From NCBI GenBank assembly GCA_964017195.1, contig OZ024887.1:7422032-7486031 (forward strand): DNA of 64,000 nt, in the 5' to 3' direction. This document shows, one piece after another, positions 10,796 to 22,600 of this stretch. This DNA is from Siderastrea radians. Taxonomy: Eukaryota; Cnidaria; Anthozoa; Scleractinia; Rhizangiidae. The notes beneath the pieces were generated by a model. That model did no database searches. It was not told where the DNA came from and saw nothing but the letters and a program-made list of their open reading frames with translations. Each line of letters begins with the position of its first letter. The stretch's first letter is position 1. The translations under genes were made by a program, and so were the position numbers.

Positions 10796-11873
10796 ACCTA
10801 AATAAGAGCTGTTAAATAACTGTTTCTCCGAAGTAAGGGTAATGGACTCGGAAATTAATCTCGTATGGCGTCGAAAAGACGAAATTATTGAAAGAAATGT
10901 AGATAGTAGCAACATGTATGCTTTTTTGTCTTCTAGTTTTGAAGGCGATACGAATGCAGATATTACCGTTCCCAATTTGGAGGTTAGTCAATTGGAAGAT
11001 CTGTATTTTGTCCTGAAGGAGGTGATGAATCCTAAAATTTACATTAACATTAGGATTTGCATGGGTTAAGTCAGCAAAATCTGTAGAGATGACTAAGTAG
11101 ACTTAAGGCAGGAGGGATTTTCTACAGAGACTAGATTGTTCCATTCAGAAATTGTCAGCTGAATTGTTCTTGGTGATACTAAACAATATGGTTTTGTATT
11201 GCAATGATACATAGGCTTTGGGAATCCTTCTGCTGATTTTATATGATATCAACTGAAGTCACTTAGCTATTCTACGATATCAGTGTGTAAAATCCAGTCC
11301 CAATTTTCTGTTTTATTTTCTTTTTTTTTAAATGACAGCAAAACGTTTAAACTAGCACATTTGTTAACGACAAAGCAGCTTGTTCAACGCTTACAGAGCA
11401 AACCAAATCACAATTTTGCGCAAAAATCAGTAGGTGCTTTACAGACACGCCCCACTTCGCTTATGAGCTTTATTACTCACTATGGCGTAAACAATTTCGT
11501 TGAGAGGTGTCACAAATCGCCGCTAATTCACTCTAGAAGGAAAGGAAAAAGACACGCGCTGATAAGTTGACAGAGGCTGTAGGTTCCTTCTGAATACACA
11601 GTTAATAATAATGAAAAAAAAATCAGAATAAAAGAAACCTATCGACGGCAGTAACAAACGAGTGGCGTGTTATGACTCGAGAAAGATCTTGTCCACAAAA
11701 AAAAATTCAACGAAATTTGAGTATGGTTAATACTTAATAATACCGTTTTGGTAAACTTTGCGGATGACGTGAGTTTTGTTTGGTCTCGCCGTATGGGTCG
11801 ACCAAACTGGTCCGGTATGCCATCGAAGTTAGCCTGACAAACACACTGACACAGAAATAATGCTCGTTGTCTC
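10796..11873. other. Intergenic region between convergent genes
   Basis: 3' flank of the CLN3-like gene and of the first FN2-trypsin gene. A 75-codon frame (10842-11069, +) begins 47 bp after the CLN3 stop and is probably 3' UTR. At 11781-11810 there is a copy of the palindromic repeat end also seen at 1768-1796. Confidence 0.5.
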
Positions 11874-11879
11874 TTTATT
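11874..11879 (-). promoter_or_regulatory. Polyadenylation signal of trypsin gene 1
   Basis: AATAAA on the minus strand, 69-74 bp beyond the stop codon, in a 3' UTR block (GTAGAATAATAAAGA) conserved with the upstream tandem copy at 19620-19625. Confidence 0.6.
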
Positions 11880-11947
11880 ATTCTACCTCAGATTTCTACA
11901 TTTTTACTACTGCGTTGCTAATCCAATACGTTTCTGAGTGGTTTTCC

Positions 11948-14900
11948 TCAGTTGCTGCTCATCTTACTCTCGACCCAGGATTTAAGGTTGCGCACCTTCG
12001 CATAGACGCCATACTTATTCGGCAAAGCGCACCCATGTCCCCAGCTCGTAGCTCCCTCGATGAACCACTTGCCATTGAACTCACACACCATGGGTCCCCC
12101 ACTATCCCCCTGACAGGCGTCCACCCCACCCGCGTCTAAGCCAGCGCAGATCATGGAGTCGTGAATGTTGCTTGATCCGTAGGCGGACTCACATTTTGCT
12201 TGAGAAACGATCGGTACTGAGGCTTCCATGAGGTAAAGAGGTTGGCTCCCCCCGGATGATAATGTTCCCCAGCCTGTAATGTAGCATCGTTTGTCTTCCA
12301 GCAGGGGATGGTTTATGTCTGGCAGGCAAACAGTTCCCACTCCTTCACCGAGAGTTACTTTGGTCTTCAGTTTCAGCAGTGCGATGTCGTGTGCGAGGCC
12401 AGTAGGACTGTTGTAGCTCTCATGCATGATGATCTTTTCGATCTGATGTTCTTGCGCGATGTCGGTTATTTTATGTGCTCCCATCCTGTGTTGAAGCAAG
12501 ATAGTAAACATCGGTGAAGTAAAATCTTAGAGCGGCAAAACGCACGTGCTCGAGGCCATACCTATCAATACAAATACGAATACGAAAAAAAGCTTTTTAT
12601 TCGACAGTAGGTTTCTTATTCCACAGTTCCACTAGACTGGCTCTTTTACTGTGGATAACCAAAAATAATCACTATTGGCTTAACAGGTACCAGCTTTAAG
12701 TGAATCGTTAAGGTTGGTTTATGTGGGTCAATTTTAATAGGGCTATCCGGTCACGGTCTTGTTTTTAGTCAACCAGTACTAATAATACGACAATGTACCC
12801 AATTCTTCTCGCATACCATTACGAAGAAAGCAATGAAGTCTTAAAAGGGATAACGGACCACAATAACCATGGCGGGGAGGAACGTGGCCTTCCGGAGCCA
12901 AAACCACTTATCAATAGTTTTAGTGTACTAATAGTTATCTTTAAGAAACCTAGGGCGTTATTTCTAGGATGTTGTATTGATGCAAATGTGTCTACGCGTA
13001 GCATCTTTAATGTAGGGAGCTGTCATAAAGTGGCAACCTTAACACACTACCAACAGGGCCGGCCAATGAAGTTATTAGAATCACCTACCTCACAACAATC
13101 TGGCTTGCGCTTTGACCATCGACACAATGGGAAGCAGTCAGCACCCACTGGTCAGCAATGAGAGAACCTCCGCAGAATTGCGAACTTCCAGCTCTGGCCA
13201 ACAGAGCCTGCCACGGCCACTCGCCTTTTTGAGCCTGGGCACCACCCACGATACGGGAACCCGCAGGCTTGGTACCACAGCTTCCACCTAAAAACAGCAA
13301 GGAAAATAAATTATACGTGCGTAATTGGAAAATCTTGTGCTTTTTTTTTCTGCGAGCAGTTTTACTATTTCAACATTTTTTAAATTAAATGCTTGATTTG
13401 AAATCGTGGAAGTTTAATTTAGGGTACTATAATACTACTAATACTATAATACTAGATCTGCGTCAGCTGGTAGATTCTACATAAAACATTCAAGACTAAA
13501 ACAACAGAGCCACTCGTTTTCACCAATCGGATGTAAAATATAGAACGGACTCCCAGAACATCTCCGAACGAAAAACAAACCTCGTTCAAAAAATGTGTTC
13601 AGCAAACATTACTGCAGCTTTTAGAACACGACGAGAATTATTGATTTAATTCAAAAAATACCAAGCTTTCGTTCGATCGCTATTAATAGTAATGAAAATA
13701 TATTAAGAATTTATAGACTTATCCATGCATCTTTAGTTATTGATCTATTTATTTGTAATTTCTTTCTTTTTTCACATATGTATATATTTTTTATGTTAAT
13801 TACTTGACTTGCTTTCTGTAATTCAAATATATTAAGAATGTATAGACATCATTTAGACATGCATCTTTATTTGTTTGTAATTTCTTTATTTGCATATGTA
13901 TCTTTGTTACTTGACTTCTTTCGTTTAATATTAATGTAAAAAAACACTACCCGCCCAGACTAGCTACTGCTATTTGCAGGATAGTGTAGTCCTTTAATTT
14001 TAATTATGAAATTGAATAATAAGCTTTTGAACTTTTTTTTTGGAACTGAAATGGCATTATAGTTTGGGCGTGAAACTGGTGTGAAAAGTTTGGTTTTTTT
14101 TTTTCTACACTGGGAGCATCTGCAATTAGTTTTTGCAGTCTTTAAAGTCAGTGCCATCACGGCTTAGCTGACAGACGACCAATAACATGGTGACTTCGTC
14201 GACCAAACTGGACAATATATAACGAGGGACTAATACCATCTACCGACGATTCACAATTGAGTTGACTCCGATGATGACTTCCGCCCAGGTTATGGAAACG
14301 TCCGTCACTGTCACCACAAAGAGTCCTCCCCAGGACTACACTCAACTGGACAATCAATCGGTGACGAACTTAAGAAATTGCTTCAGTAATCTGAGTCAAA
14401 TATACGCTGGTATTGGGAAAGTAAATCATTTACTTCGAACCATAGTATAGTCTAGTCCTAAACGTAAACACGAACCAAACATAAGTAATGACCCTAGCAG
14501 CCTTATTCTATTACCCTTACTTTCAGGGTCGAGCTTTCCTGGTACCAAAAAACTGTAACGGAGGTGATTATTGGCCGATCTATCTGAAAACACAACGTTC
14601 TTTAAAAAACATTCTTCAGTTGCTTTTTTTGCCAAAAAACAAAAAACAAAAACAAAAAGGAAAGAACGTAGCCTTTAAGTTTTACATTCAGGAGTCGTTA
14701 CTTTCGGAGATCTTCGGAAGGTCATGATATCAACTTTCAACGTTGTTGCCGGGAGTATTCACTTCCCGAACTTTGCCAGTCGATCAGTAAACCAAACTCA
14801 CCCTATCTCAGACCAATTAAGTCGAAATCTGTTTCCTATTTCAAACGAAAAAGGCTCAAACACCGTATTCGTTTGAGACCGCACATACCTACAACACTAA

Positions 14901-16899
14901 AGGTTATACTACACTGCCGGAGTTCCAGTTCCCGGGGACATGTTTTAACCTACCTTTCAATTCCCCAGAGATATGTTCCTAGGGATTTGTTTCCCTGGGA
15001 TATGTTGTAACTCACCTTATTCTTGCTAATTTTGACGGGTGCTTTATTTTAAAAAATCAACAAACACTTATTTCGCAAACTTTTATTTTGGCGATATCAG
15101 GACAATAAGGGCTCGCGAAAAGACTCGCCAATCACAAGTGGCAAAAAGGTGCATGTTTGTCGTTGTCTTACCGGAAGAAGGAGGAGCGGTGGTCGTCACA
15201 GGCGGCGGAGGTGACGCAGTTGTCACGGGTTGATCTTAAGAAAGAAAGAGAGAAAGAAATAAAGAATAATAAATAAATAAATAAATAAATAAACGAATAA
15301 ACGAATGAATGAATGAATGAATGAATGAATGAATTAATGAATTAATGAATAAAGCAACGTAAGCGTTGTATTGTGCTTTCAGTTCTTGACCAACAGCCCC
15401 TTTTCCTCTCAAGCTTGCTGGTTTCTTGGTTCCAAATTCGAATTCCCCCTTTTTCACGTCCCCCGTGTCAGACACACCTCACCGCTGCCGCTCACCGTAA
15501 CATTTACTTCCCGTTTCTGCCCCTTTGATGACGGCTCCCGTCACTTTGCAAATTTACCTGCTTAAAACCAGTTGCTGAATATTTGTAAGACAGCGATTTT
15601 TCTTCTTTTTCTCCCCCCTTCTCGTCATCTTACAAATATCAGTTTATCACGGTGGTTTCTGGCCCTTCTCTTCCTGATTACCAATCCCCCTTCTCTCCCT
15701 TCTCTCCTTTCCCATATTTTCTCCTTTTTTTTCGCAAGAAAGCGAGTCTTCTTTTACCTTAGCTTTATCCCACAGATCTTAAAAAAAAAACAACAACGAA
15801 ATGAAATGAAATTAAATAAATGAATAATCCCACGGTTTTTAACACTTTTATCCTCATGGTTCAAATCCTGGCATTCTTCCCCCATTCTCCCGCCTCCGGA
15901 CTTTCATTTCCCTACGAAACCCCCCCCCCCAACCCCCAATCCAATCAGTTCCTGGCCTGGGTACAGATGCAGCTTTTACTTATTCGGCGATAAGTATACA
16001 CTCTTAGTAGAATATTACACCTCGTGGTTAGAGAAACTTTTTTAGAGCTCCTTTAAATGCAACTACAAAAGTTAGATAAGATGGAAGATAATCCCAAGGC
16101 CGTTTTCGTTGGAGGAGTTCCTGTAGTAATCACTTTTATTAATAGGGATTATAATACAAGCTATTGTCAAAAGCAAGCGCATAAAAAGCCCGCATTTTAC
16201 CTTTACAGTTTCCCCACAGTCCATGCTTGTCATAACTGCTTGTCAAACTGCACCATTCACGATAATGTCCATCTGTGGTGCAGGAGCCATATTTTTTCCC
16301 GCCGTATTCAAACGGGAAAAAGCAAAAGTTTCCTTCTTCTGTCTCTTCAGTGCTGCAAACTGGACAACAACATGAAAAACGTGTATTTAAGAGATTGTTG
16401 AAACGATCTCGTCAATGTGTAGTGAAGATGATGTTATTTGCGATTTGGTTGAGCGCAAGAATACAGCTGATTCCACCAGCTGATCTGTTATCAGTATTGA
16501 GACAAATTCCAATCATTTTTAAATGTGCAACGAAACCTTTTTTCAACCAATTCTAGAAGCTGGCCTTCGAATCCCTCTCTATCTATCCTGTTGTTCTAAT
16601 CCTTTTGGTTTCGTTCGGAAATTTTGATCTATACTGCCCGGAAACCAAAAAATGGAAAAGGTGGGTGGTTCGGTAATATTGCAATTTTCAGGTCCGGTCT
16701 CTTTCAAACCCTACACTAGTCGATATCCCAATGGTTGTCTTGAAAAAACGAAATCTTCGCCATGCTAAAACAGCAACGCACTGACGTTAAGTAATGAATT
16801 GAAGTGAAGGTTAAATTTCGACAACCAAGCGATGTACCCACCAAGATTTGCAGTGGAGTAAGCCAACGAAGACAATAACAGCAGTAGAACGGATTTCAT
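11948..16899 (-). CDS. Secreted FN2-trypsin serine protease, gene 1
   Basis: Five exons on the minus strand: 16842-16899, 16201-16359, 15172-15234, 13089-13287 and 11948-12485, all GT-AG, 338 aa. Residues 1-18 ([18 protein letters not shown]) are a signal peptide. A fibronectin type II domain (about 21-72) has C-F-F-P-F, S-C-T-T, W-C-S and G-N-C. A Pro/Thr linker (73-93) with two VTT repeats is probably O-glycosylated. The S1 protease domain starts after activation site R105-I106 (IVGG). Catalytic His147 (TASHC), Asp193 (AHDIALL) and Ser288 (GDSGGP) are present; Asp282 at the base of the S1 pocket predicts cleavage after Lys/Arg. FN2 domains usually bind collagen or gelatin, so a matrix or food-protein substrate is plausible (inference). 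Expected to be secreted as a zymogen. The start is fixed by the signal peptide and phase. It is the downstream member of a tandem pair. Confidence 0.88.
14157..14357 (+). mobile_element. Penelope-like/retrozyme tail with degraded hammerhead motif
   Basis: Within an intron of trypsin gene 1. Sequence around 14268-14302 holds CCGATGATGAC, then CAGG, then GGAAACGTC, close to a hammerhead core (CUGANGA - stem II - GAAAC), but the first C-U is C-C and the stem II partner GTC is ATG, so the core looks inactive. Flanking wording (TCGTCGACCAAACTGGACAA, AGGACTACACTCA) resembles what I remember of retroelement termini in anthozoan DNA. Low certainty. Confidence 0.35.
15241..15354. repeat. Microsatellite cluster (GAAA/ATAA/TGAA)
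   Basis: Runs of GAAA, AATA, AACGAATA and GAAT units directly abut the linker exon of trypsin gene 1. On the minus strand this is a pyrimidine-rich tract ending in CTTTCTTTCTTAAG|AT, so the repeat supplies the polypyrimidine tract of the splice acceptor. Confidence 0.85.
15567..16050. repeat. Dispersed repeat, copy B
   Basis: Uninterrupted counterpart of the repeat at 1812-3600, within the intron between the FN2 and linker exons of trypsin gene 1. Contains homopolymer runs (A10 near 15781, C10 near 15921). No gene. Confidence 0.55.
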
Positions 16900-16961
16900 C
16901 TTTCTTCACAGTCTTGCTCTGTAAGCGTCGACAGAATGTACGGAATAAGAGACAATGTGTG

Positions 16962-16970
16962 TTTTAAATA
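16962..16970 (-). promoter_or_regulatory. TATA-like element of trypsin gene 1
   Basis: TATTTAAAA on the minus strand, about 63 bp before the ATG. Trypsin gene 2 has GTTTAAAAC at the matching distance. Further upstream a block is shared by both genes: TGTAAAACACTCAAAACCCA at about 17014-17033 against TATAAAACACTCAAGACCTA at about 25122-25141. Confidence 0.4.
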
Positions 16971-17059
16971 GTTGGAGCACGTACTCGTTAGATTATGGTG
17001 TATAACCAGCGTATTTGTAAAACACTCAAAACCCATTAGTGATGTTTTCGTTTATCAGT

Positions 17060-19600
17060 GGAATGAGTTGTGACTGCCTTTCAAACTTAATGCACTTGAG
17101 GTGCTGCCAGCATTTTCGGTTAAAAATGTGTAAGTATTGAATATTTAGACAACAGCTATTTGCGAAAAGAATGGAGGTATTTTTTCCATTATTGAACATT
17201 TTGTGTAATCCATTTGATGCCTGAGTTTACATGAAAATTTTATGGTTATTTCGTGTAAATTATTTGTTCCCGTTATTATAACTGATGCAAATTTTCGAAA
17301 GGTTTTCCTCTGTCTAAAAAACACCGAACTGAAGAAACGAGCGAATTTTTTTAAATGTTGGTTACTCCTTAACCCAGATTACCGTCCAAAATCGGACTCA
17401 TTTAAGAATCTCTCAATGATGAGTATACAAAGAAAGAGAAAAATGGCTTAGCAAAGTCAATGACACAAAACGTATGAAAAAACATTTTAGTGAATAACCA
17501 TTACACGGAAAATTATTTCTATACAAACAACAAGCGTGCAGCTATTTCAATTGAGACCCATTTAGAAATTTTTATTTGTATACCTTGTTTTTCAGGTGCA
17601 AAATATTTACTATTACTTGCAAATCCCCAATACAATACCATGATAAACGGTGTACCTATACTATCATTAGAGTGATTTTCATACGGGAGAGTCTCTAAAG
17701 AGACCTTGTTAGCTCCTTCCAGTAATGAATACCTTCAAAAGCAAAATACGTTTTAGTTTGTTTATTGGAATTCAATTGAAATACTTTTGTTGACGTCCTT
17801 CGAAGGTAGAACACCTAAACACACATCTCCCGTTTTACTAAGGATAACTGTCAGTCATCAGAATTTTATTTTTTGGTGATTTGGTACCTTCGTACGTAGA
17901 ACATTAAAGTGTATATCACTTGAAAGTAAATATTCTCAATGCAAAACTAAACTTAAGTGCAGCACCCCCCCAAGAGGGGGGTGGCTTACACGCCAAAGTG
18001 GTTGGGTGCTATTGGCAAATTTTGAAAGGAGCCCCTAAACGGGGGACCGTAACGGCATTTTATGGGCGCAGCTTGAATTTATTTTCACAGAAAGAGGAAG
18101 TTCTCTGGGTGACTGCAGGAAAAAGTATTGTTGTGCGATGTTTGGTTGAGATTGGGGTAAACTGTTCAGTATTTTTTAAAGTTTTATCATGATTCACTCC
18201 AAATACATGTGTACAATACTAATGTATTACGGGAGTTTCTTTGCCGGCACGTTCGTTCTTAACCCTGGGATGCAAAGAGGGTCGTTGAAACAAAATAACC
18301 TTGTTTAAATAATAAAACAATAACAAACAACGCAAGCCCTCAGATACTGAGCTATACTGCTAATCAAAACAGTACAAGGAAAAGAATTAAAATAAAAGAA
18401 TTAATACAAAATATCGATCTGTAAACTCTAGAAGCAGTCTAATGTGTAGTATTAGTATTGTGGCAATTCTATTTAGCTTTTATTAAAGTGTACGAGGTAA
18501 CGGCATGGCACTAAAAACACGCTATTTTTAACTTAAGCCCTCACAGTGACGAAAATGAAATTTCTCTTTACATCATCACTACTTGGTCAAATGTTTTACT
18601 TTAAGTGATGAGAAGGACAAGATGCCTTGATATTTAGACTAATTCTCCTTACTAGTTCTAAAAGAAATGTATGGAGAACAGTAAGAAGAATGTGCATTTT
18701 CATATCAGGGCGTAAATGTTAATCTGAGTACCCATCCGTTCGCTGGATTTTCGCTGTGTTGTCCTTCTTAAACTCGTTCTCGTTATTGTATCCCCCATAG
18801 CAGTGGCTATTATTACTTCACGCATGTTCAAGGAGTATCATTTAAGCGAACAACATCTCTTATTGGGTCTTCTTCTAATTTTCTGAAGGCTGCTAGATTT
18901 TAAGCAACGTTTTTTCCTTTGTTATTCAGTTTTCACTGAAAGCTCGAGATACAGCGTGTAAACTGATTTACGCCACGAGAATCACACTTCGGCTTAAGAA
19001 ACGGCGAAGTATAAGAGTTAGCGGTAGTTCAAGACAGGCAATTGTAAATTCCGAAATCACAAGATTTATGTTCATAACACCAGGTTCGAGTTATCAAGGG
19101 TAAAATTAGTAACAAAATGAAACGAATAGAAAAACTTCGAGTTCACGAGAGGTTCGAGTTGTCAAGGGGTTCGTCGGTTATCGAGGGTAAAAACTGCAGT
19201 ACTGTAAAAGTATTAAGCAAATCCAGGCAAATCATTATTGGTTTGAGTTAGGGCGAACTTCTAGTTACCGAGGGTTTATTAGTTAACGGGAGTCAGCTGT
19301 AGTCTAGGTTCGAGATAGCAGGTGTCTTCTATATAGCAAATGTAGACAAGCTCAAAATCTGTACCTTTCAAAGTTTAAAACATGTCTAAAACCGAAGAGA
19401 GAAAAGTTTCGTTTTGTTTTTAACTTGTGATCTGATGTTAAATGCAGAAGAAAAACCGAAACTCAAGCTGCTTCGAAAGTAGACTGGAGAATGGATAAAG
19501 GGCTTAAATGAAAGGAACCTGTAGATGCATTCCGTACCATGCTTGAAGAATACGAAACATTTTTATCGTTTTATGGATAAAATGATTAGACATAGAAATA
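17060..19600. other. Intergenic region between the tandem trypsin genes
   Basis: AT-rich, with no confident gene. A 90-codon frame (17920-18192, +) is not recognised. One copy of a short TIR repeat family (TTCTCC..CTAGT..GGAGAAC) lies at about 18570-18720. Confidence 0.4.
18570..18720. repeat. Short dispersed repeat, copy 1 of 3
   Basis: AATTCTCCTTACTAGTTCTA followed by ATGTATGGAGAACAGTAAGA matches segments near 22555-22605 and 48802-48855. The TTCTCC/GGAGAA inversion gives a potential hairpin. Confidence 0.5.
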
Positions 19601-19619
19601 ATGCTCGGCTCGTTGTGTC

Positions 19620-19625
19620 TTTATT
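19620..19625 (-). promoter_or_regulatory. Polyadenylation signal of trypsin gene 2
   Basis: AATAAA on the minus strand in a 3' UTR block conserved with gene 1 (GTAGAATAATAAAGA). Confidence 0.6.
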
Positions 19626-19687
19626 ATTCTACTTGAGATTTCTACAATGATTCTTTTCACTCCTGCACGTTTCTAAGTGGGTTTCCT

Positions 19688-22600
19688 TCAGTTGCTGGCC
19701 ATCTTATTCTCCACCCAAGATTTAAGGTAGCGCACCTTCGCATAGACGCCATACTTATTCGGCAAAGCGCACCCATGTCCCCAGCTCGTAGCTCCCTCGA
19801 TGAACCACTTGCCATTGAACTCGCACACCATGGGTCCCCCACTATCCCCCTGACAGGCGTCCACCCCACCCGCGTCTAAGCCAGCGCAGATCATGGAGTC
19901 GTGAATGTTGCTTGATCCGTAGGCGGACTCACATTTTGCTTGAGAGACAATCGGTACTGAGGCTTCCATGAGGTAGGGAGGCTGGCTTCCCCCGGATGAC
20001 AACGTTCCCCATCCTGTAATGTAGCATGTTTTGCCATCCAGCAGGGGGTGGTTTATGTCTGGCAGGCAAACAGTTCCAACTCCTTCACCGAGAGTTACTG
20101 CGGTTTTCAGTTTCAGCAGTGCGATGTCGTGTGCGAGGCCGGTAGGACTGTTGTAGTTCTCATGCATGATGATCTTTTCGATCTGATGTTCTTGTGCGAT
20201 GTCGGTTATGTGATGTGCTCCCATCCTGTGGTTAAGTCAGCATAAAATACAGTGAGCTTGACATCGGAAACTATGGGTACGGTTCTCTGTTTTCTACCCT
20301 TGACGAGATACTCGAGACCCACTAACCCCTTTTTGAACTGTTTTCTGGGCCTTTCTGCACTCAAATGAAAAGCGTCTCCTTGCGGAAGCTGTTAGTCGTT
20401 GCCGTTTAAGTGAGTTGATTCTTCAGATGACAAATGTCAGACTGAAGAGGAGGGGTGGGCGCGTACATTTAGATCAGTGTTTGAATTCACTCACCCCGAG
20501 TGCCTGAGTGCGAAAAAAGAGTGCCCTCACCTTGTATTTACAGGTGATTCCGAGAAGCTGAAAATAATAGCTGCACAGCACCAATTCGAGACTCGATTAG
20601 CTGTTTGATGGCGAAATCACCTCACGTGGTAGATTAGTGGCTTGAGAAATGTATTTTCAAGCAAAATGAGGCATTTACCTTAGCATGTCAGCACAACTGT
20701 AATTTTGCAGGCGGACCCCGTTTTCATAAGATCAGGTAGATTTACAGTAGGGAATACCAGGAGGCCTAGTGGTGAGTGCCGATTGCCAATTGTCGATTGC
20801 CGAGTGCCGAGGTCTACACAGCTAAGCGTACCTGTCACAGCTTTATTGTACATACATAACCGCTTAAAACATAACCGCTTAATTGAGACAACTAAAGTAA
20901 TAAGCAAAACCAACCTTACTACAATCTGGCTTGCGCTTGTACCCTCAACGCAATGGGATGCAGTCAGAACCCACTGGTCAGCAATGAGAGAACCTCCACA
21001 GAACTGTGAACCTCCAGCGCTGGCCAACAGTGCCTGCCACGGCCACTCGCCCGTTTGTGCCTGGATACCACCCACAATACGGGAACTCGCAGGCTTGGTA
21101 CCGCAGCTCGCACCTATAAACAGCGAAGAAATTGAAACTTCTCTTCGGTTGCGTAGCATTAGAAGAGAATGCATTTCTGTTCGATATCGTTTTAGCTTTT
21201 TGTGTAAGGTGCAATGTTATGCGATGAACCTAGGCATGTATATGTGCGTGTAGTAAATTTATTCGTGTGAGGGTTTGTATAAATAAAGCGTTGTTTAGTA
21301 TGCAAGTCAGTTCTCGGTTGTTACACTGTTCAACATCAGACGTTTTCAAGTTTGCTAGCCTAACTTTCATTTCAGTTGTTTTTGAACTTTTTACTTCTAT
21401 CAGGTTTTTAAGGAGTTTTTACCTCAGTGTTGTCACCGTTTTACAGGTTCGTGTGTATATTTAGCGTTTATTTGTTTTGGCCCGGTAGGAAGGGTCGGAG
21501 TTAGTTTTGAACATGGTTTCTTCTCAGGTTTCCTCCATTTTTTCCCCACTGGGATTTTTAGCAGGTTTTTCCTGACCGCTGCGCATCTCTCAGAGACACG
21601 CATTCAATTCTCCAGTTTTTCTCATCTTCTCAGTTGCTATGTACTTGTATTTGATTCAGTCTTTGTGAATCGATGATAGCAACTGAACTTAGTCCAATGG
21701 AGGTTGTATTGACGGCGCGTATTTAACAAGTGCAACGGCCTACTACGGCACAATAAACCGGAATTAATGTTATCATGTCATTATCATGTCATTATGTGTT
21801 TATTGGTTGTGGGTGGAAGCGTGTTGTTTAGAACAGAAAGAAATTTCATGCACGTCGTTTGCAACTCTTGTGCAAGGCGGGGGACAAGAGTGTGTCAACA
21901 TTCACCTTCTTTACTGTTTATGATAGCAATCATCTCTCTACGGGTTTTGTTGCTTGTTATGGCAACATTGCTAAAATTTACCCATTTATTTCCGCTTACT
22001 GCCATTTATCCTGGGTCCTTGTTAACGGGTGTATATCCTTTCTCTGTCAAGTTACGCTCTAGGACGCTTTGTGACTGTTCTAGGACTCTCTTTTTTCCTT
22101 TCGCGAGGCCGTTTTTTTCTTTCATTGAATACTTTTCTTTTCAGTTGTGATATCTTTTCGCTTCAATTTAAATGCTTAGGGTACACCAGAAGCCGGTACT
22201 ACACGTTTTAAAGTGCATGCTCCATATAAGGGTAAAATGGTCTTAAGATAGTCGGCTTTAGAATGTCCTTTGGAGGTTGTAGCCGCCCCTGTTATGATAA
22301 TCAAGGGAGGCACTTAATCATTATTTGTTGTATTTCTGCAATTCAGGAATAACAGAACCCGGCTACATGAAAAATGCCAATTGCCAAAAGAGCAGAAACT
22401 CTTGTTTAACTCTTGAGTCCCAATGGCGACAAGCATCTAATTTCTCCTTACAATATCCCTACTTTATCAAACATACAGGTCCTAAGAGGAAATAATCCTA
22501 TAAGGAAATAATCACCAAAAACACAAAACATCTTAATGCTTACACAAATTCTCCTAACTAGTACCCTAAGAAATATATGGAGAACACTAAGGAGAATATG

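Noticed and set aside
10842..11069. 75-codon frame after the CLN3-like stop
   Set aside because: Lies where the 3' UTR is expected and has no recognisable domain; no independent promoter seen.
19657..21253. Other long frames overlapping trypsin gene 2 exons on both strands
   Set aside because: Alternative-frame shadows of conserved protease exons.
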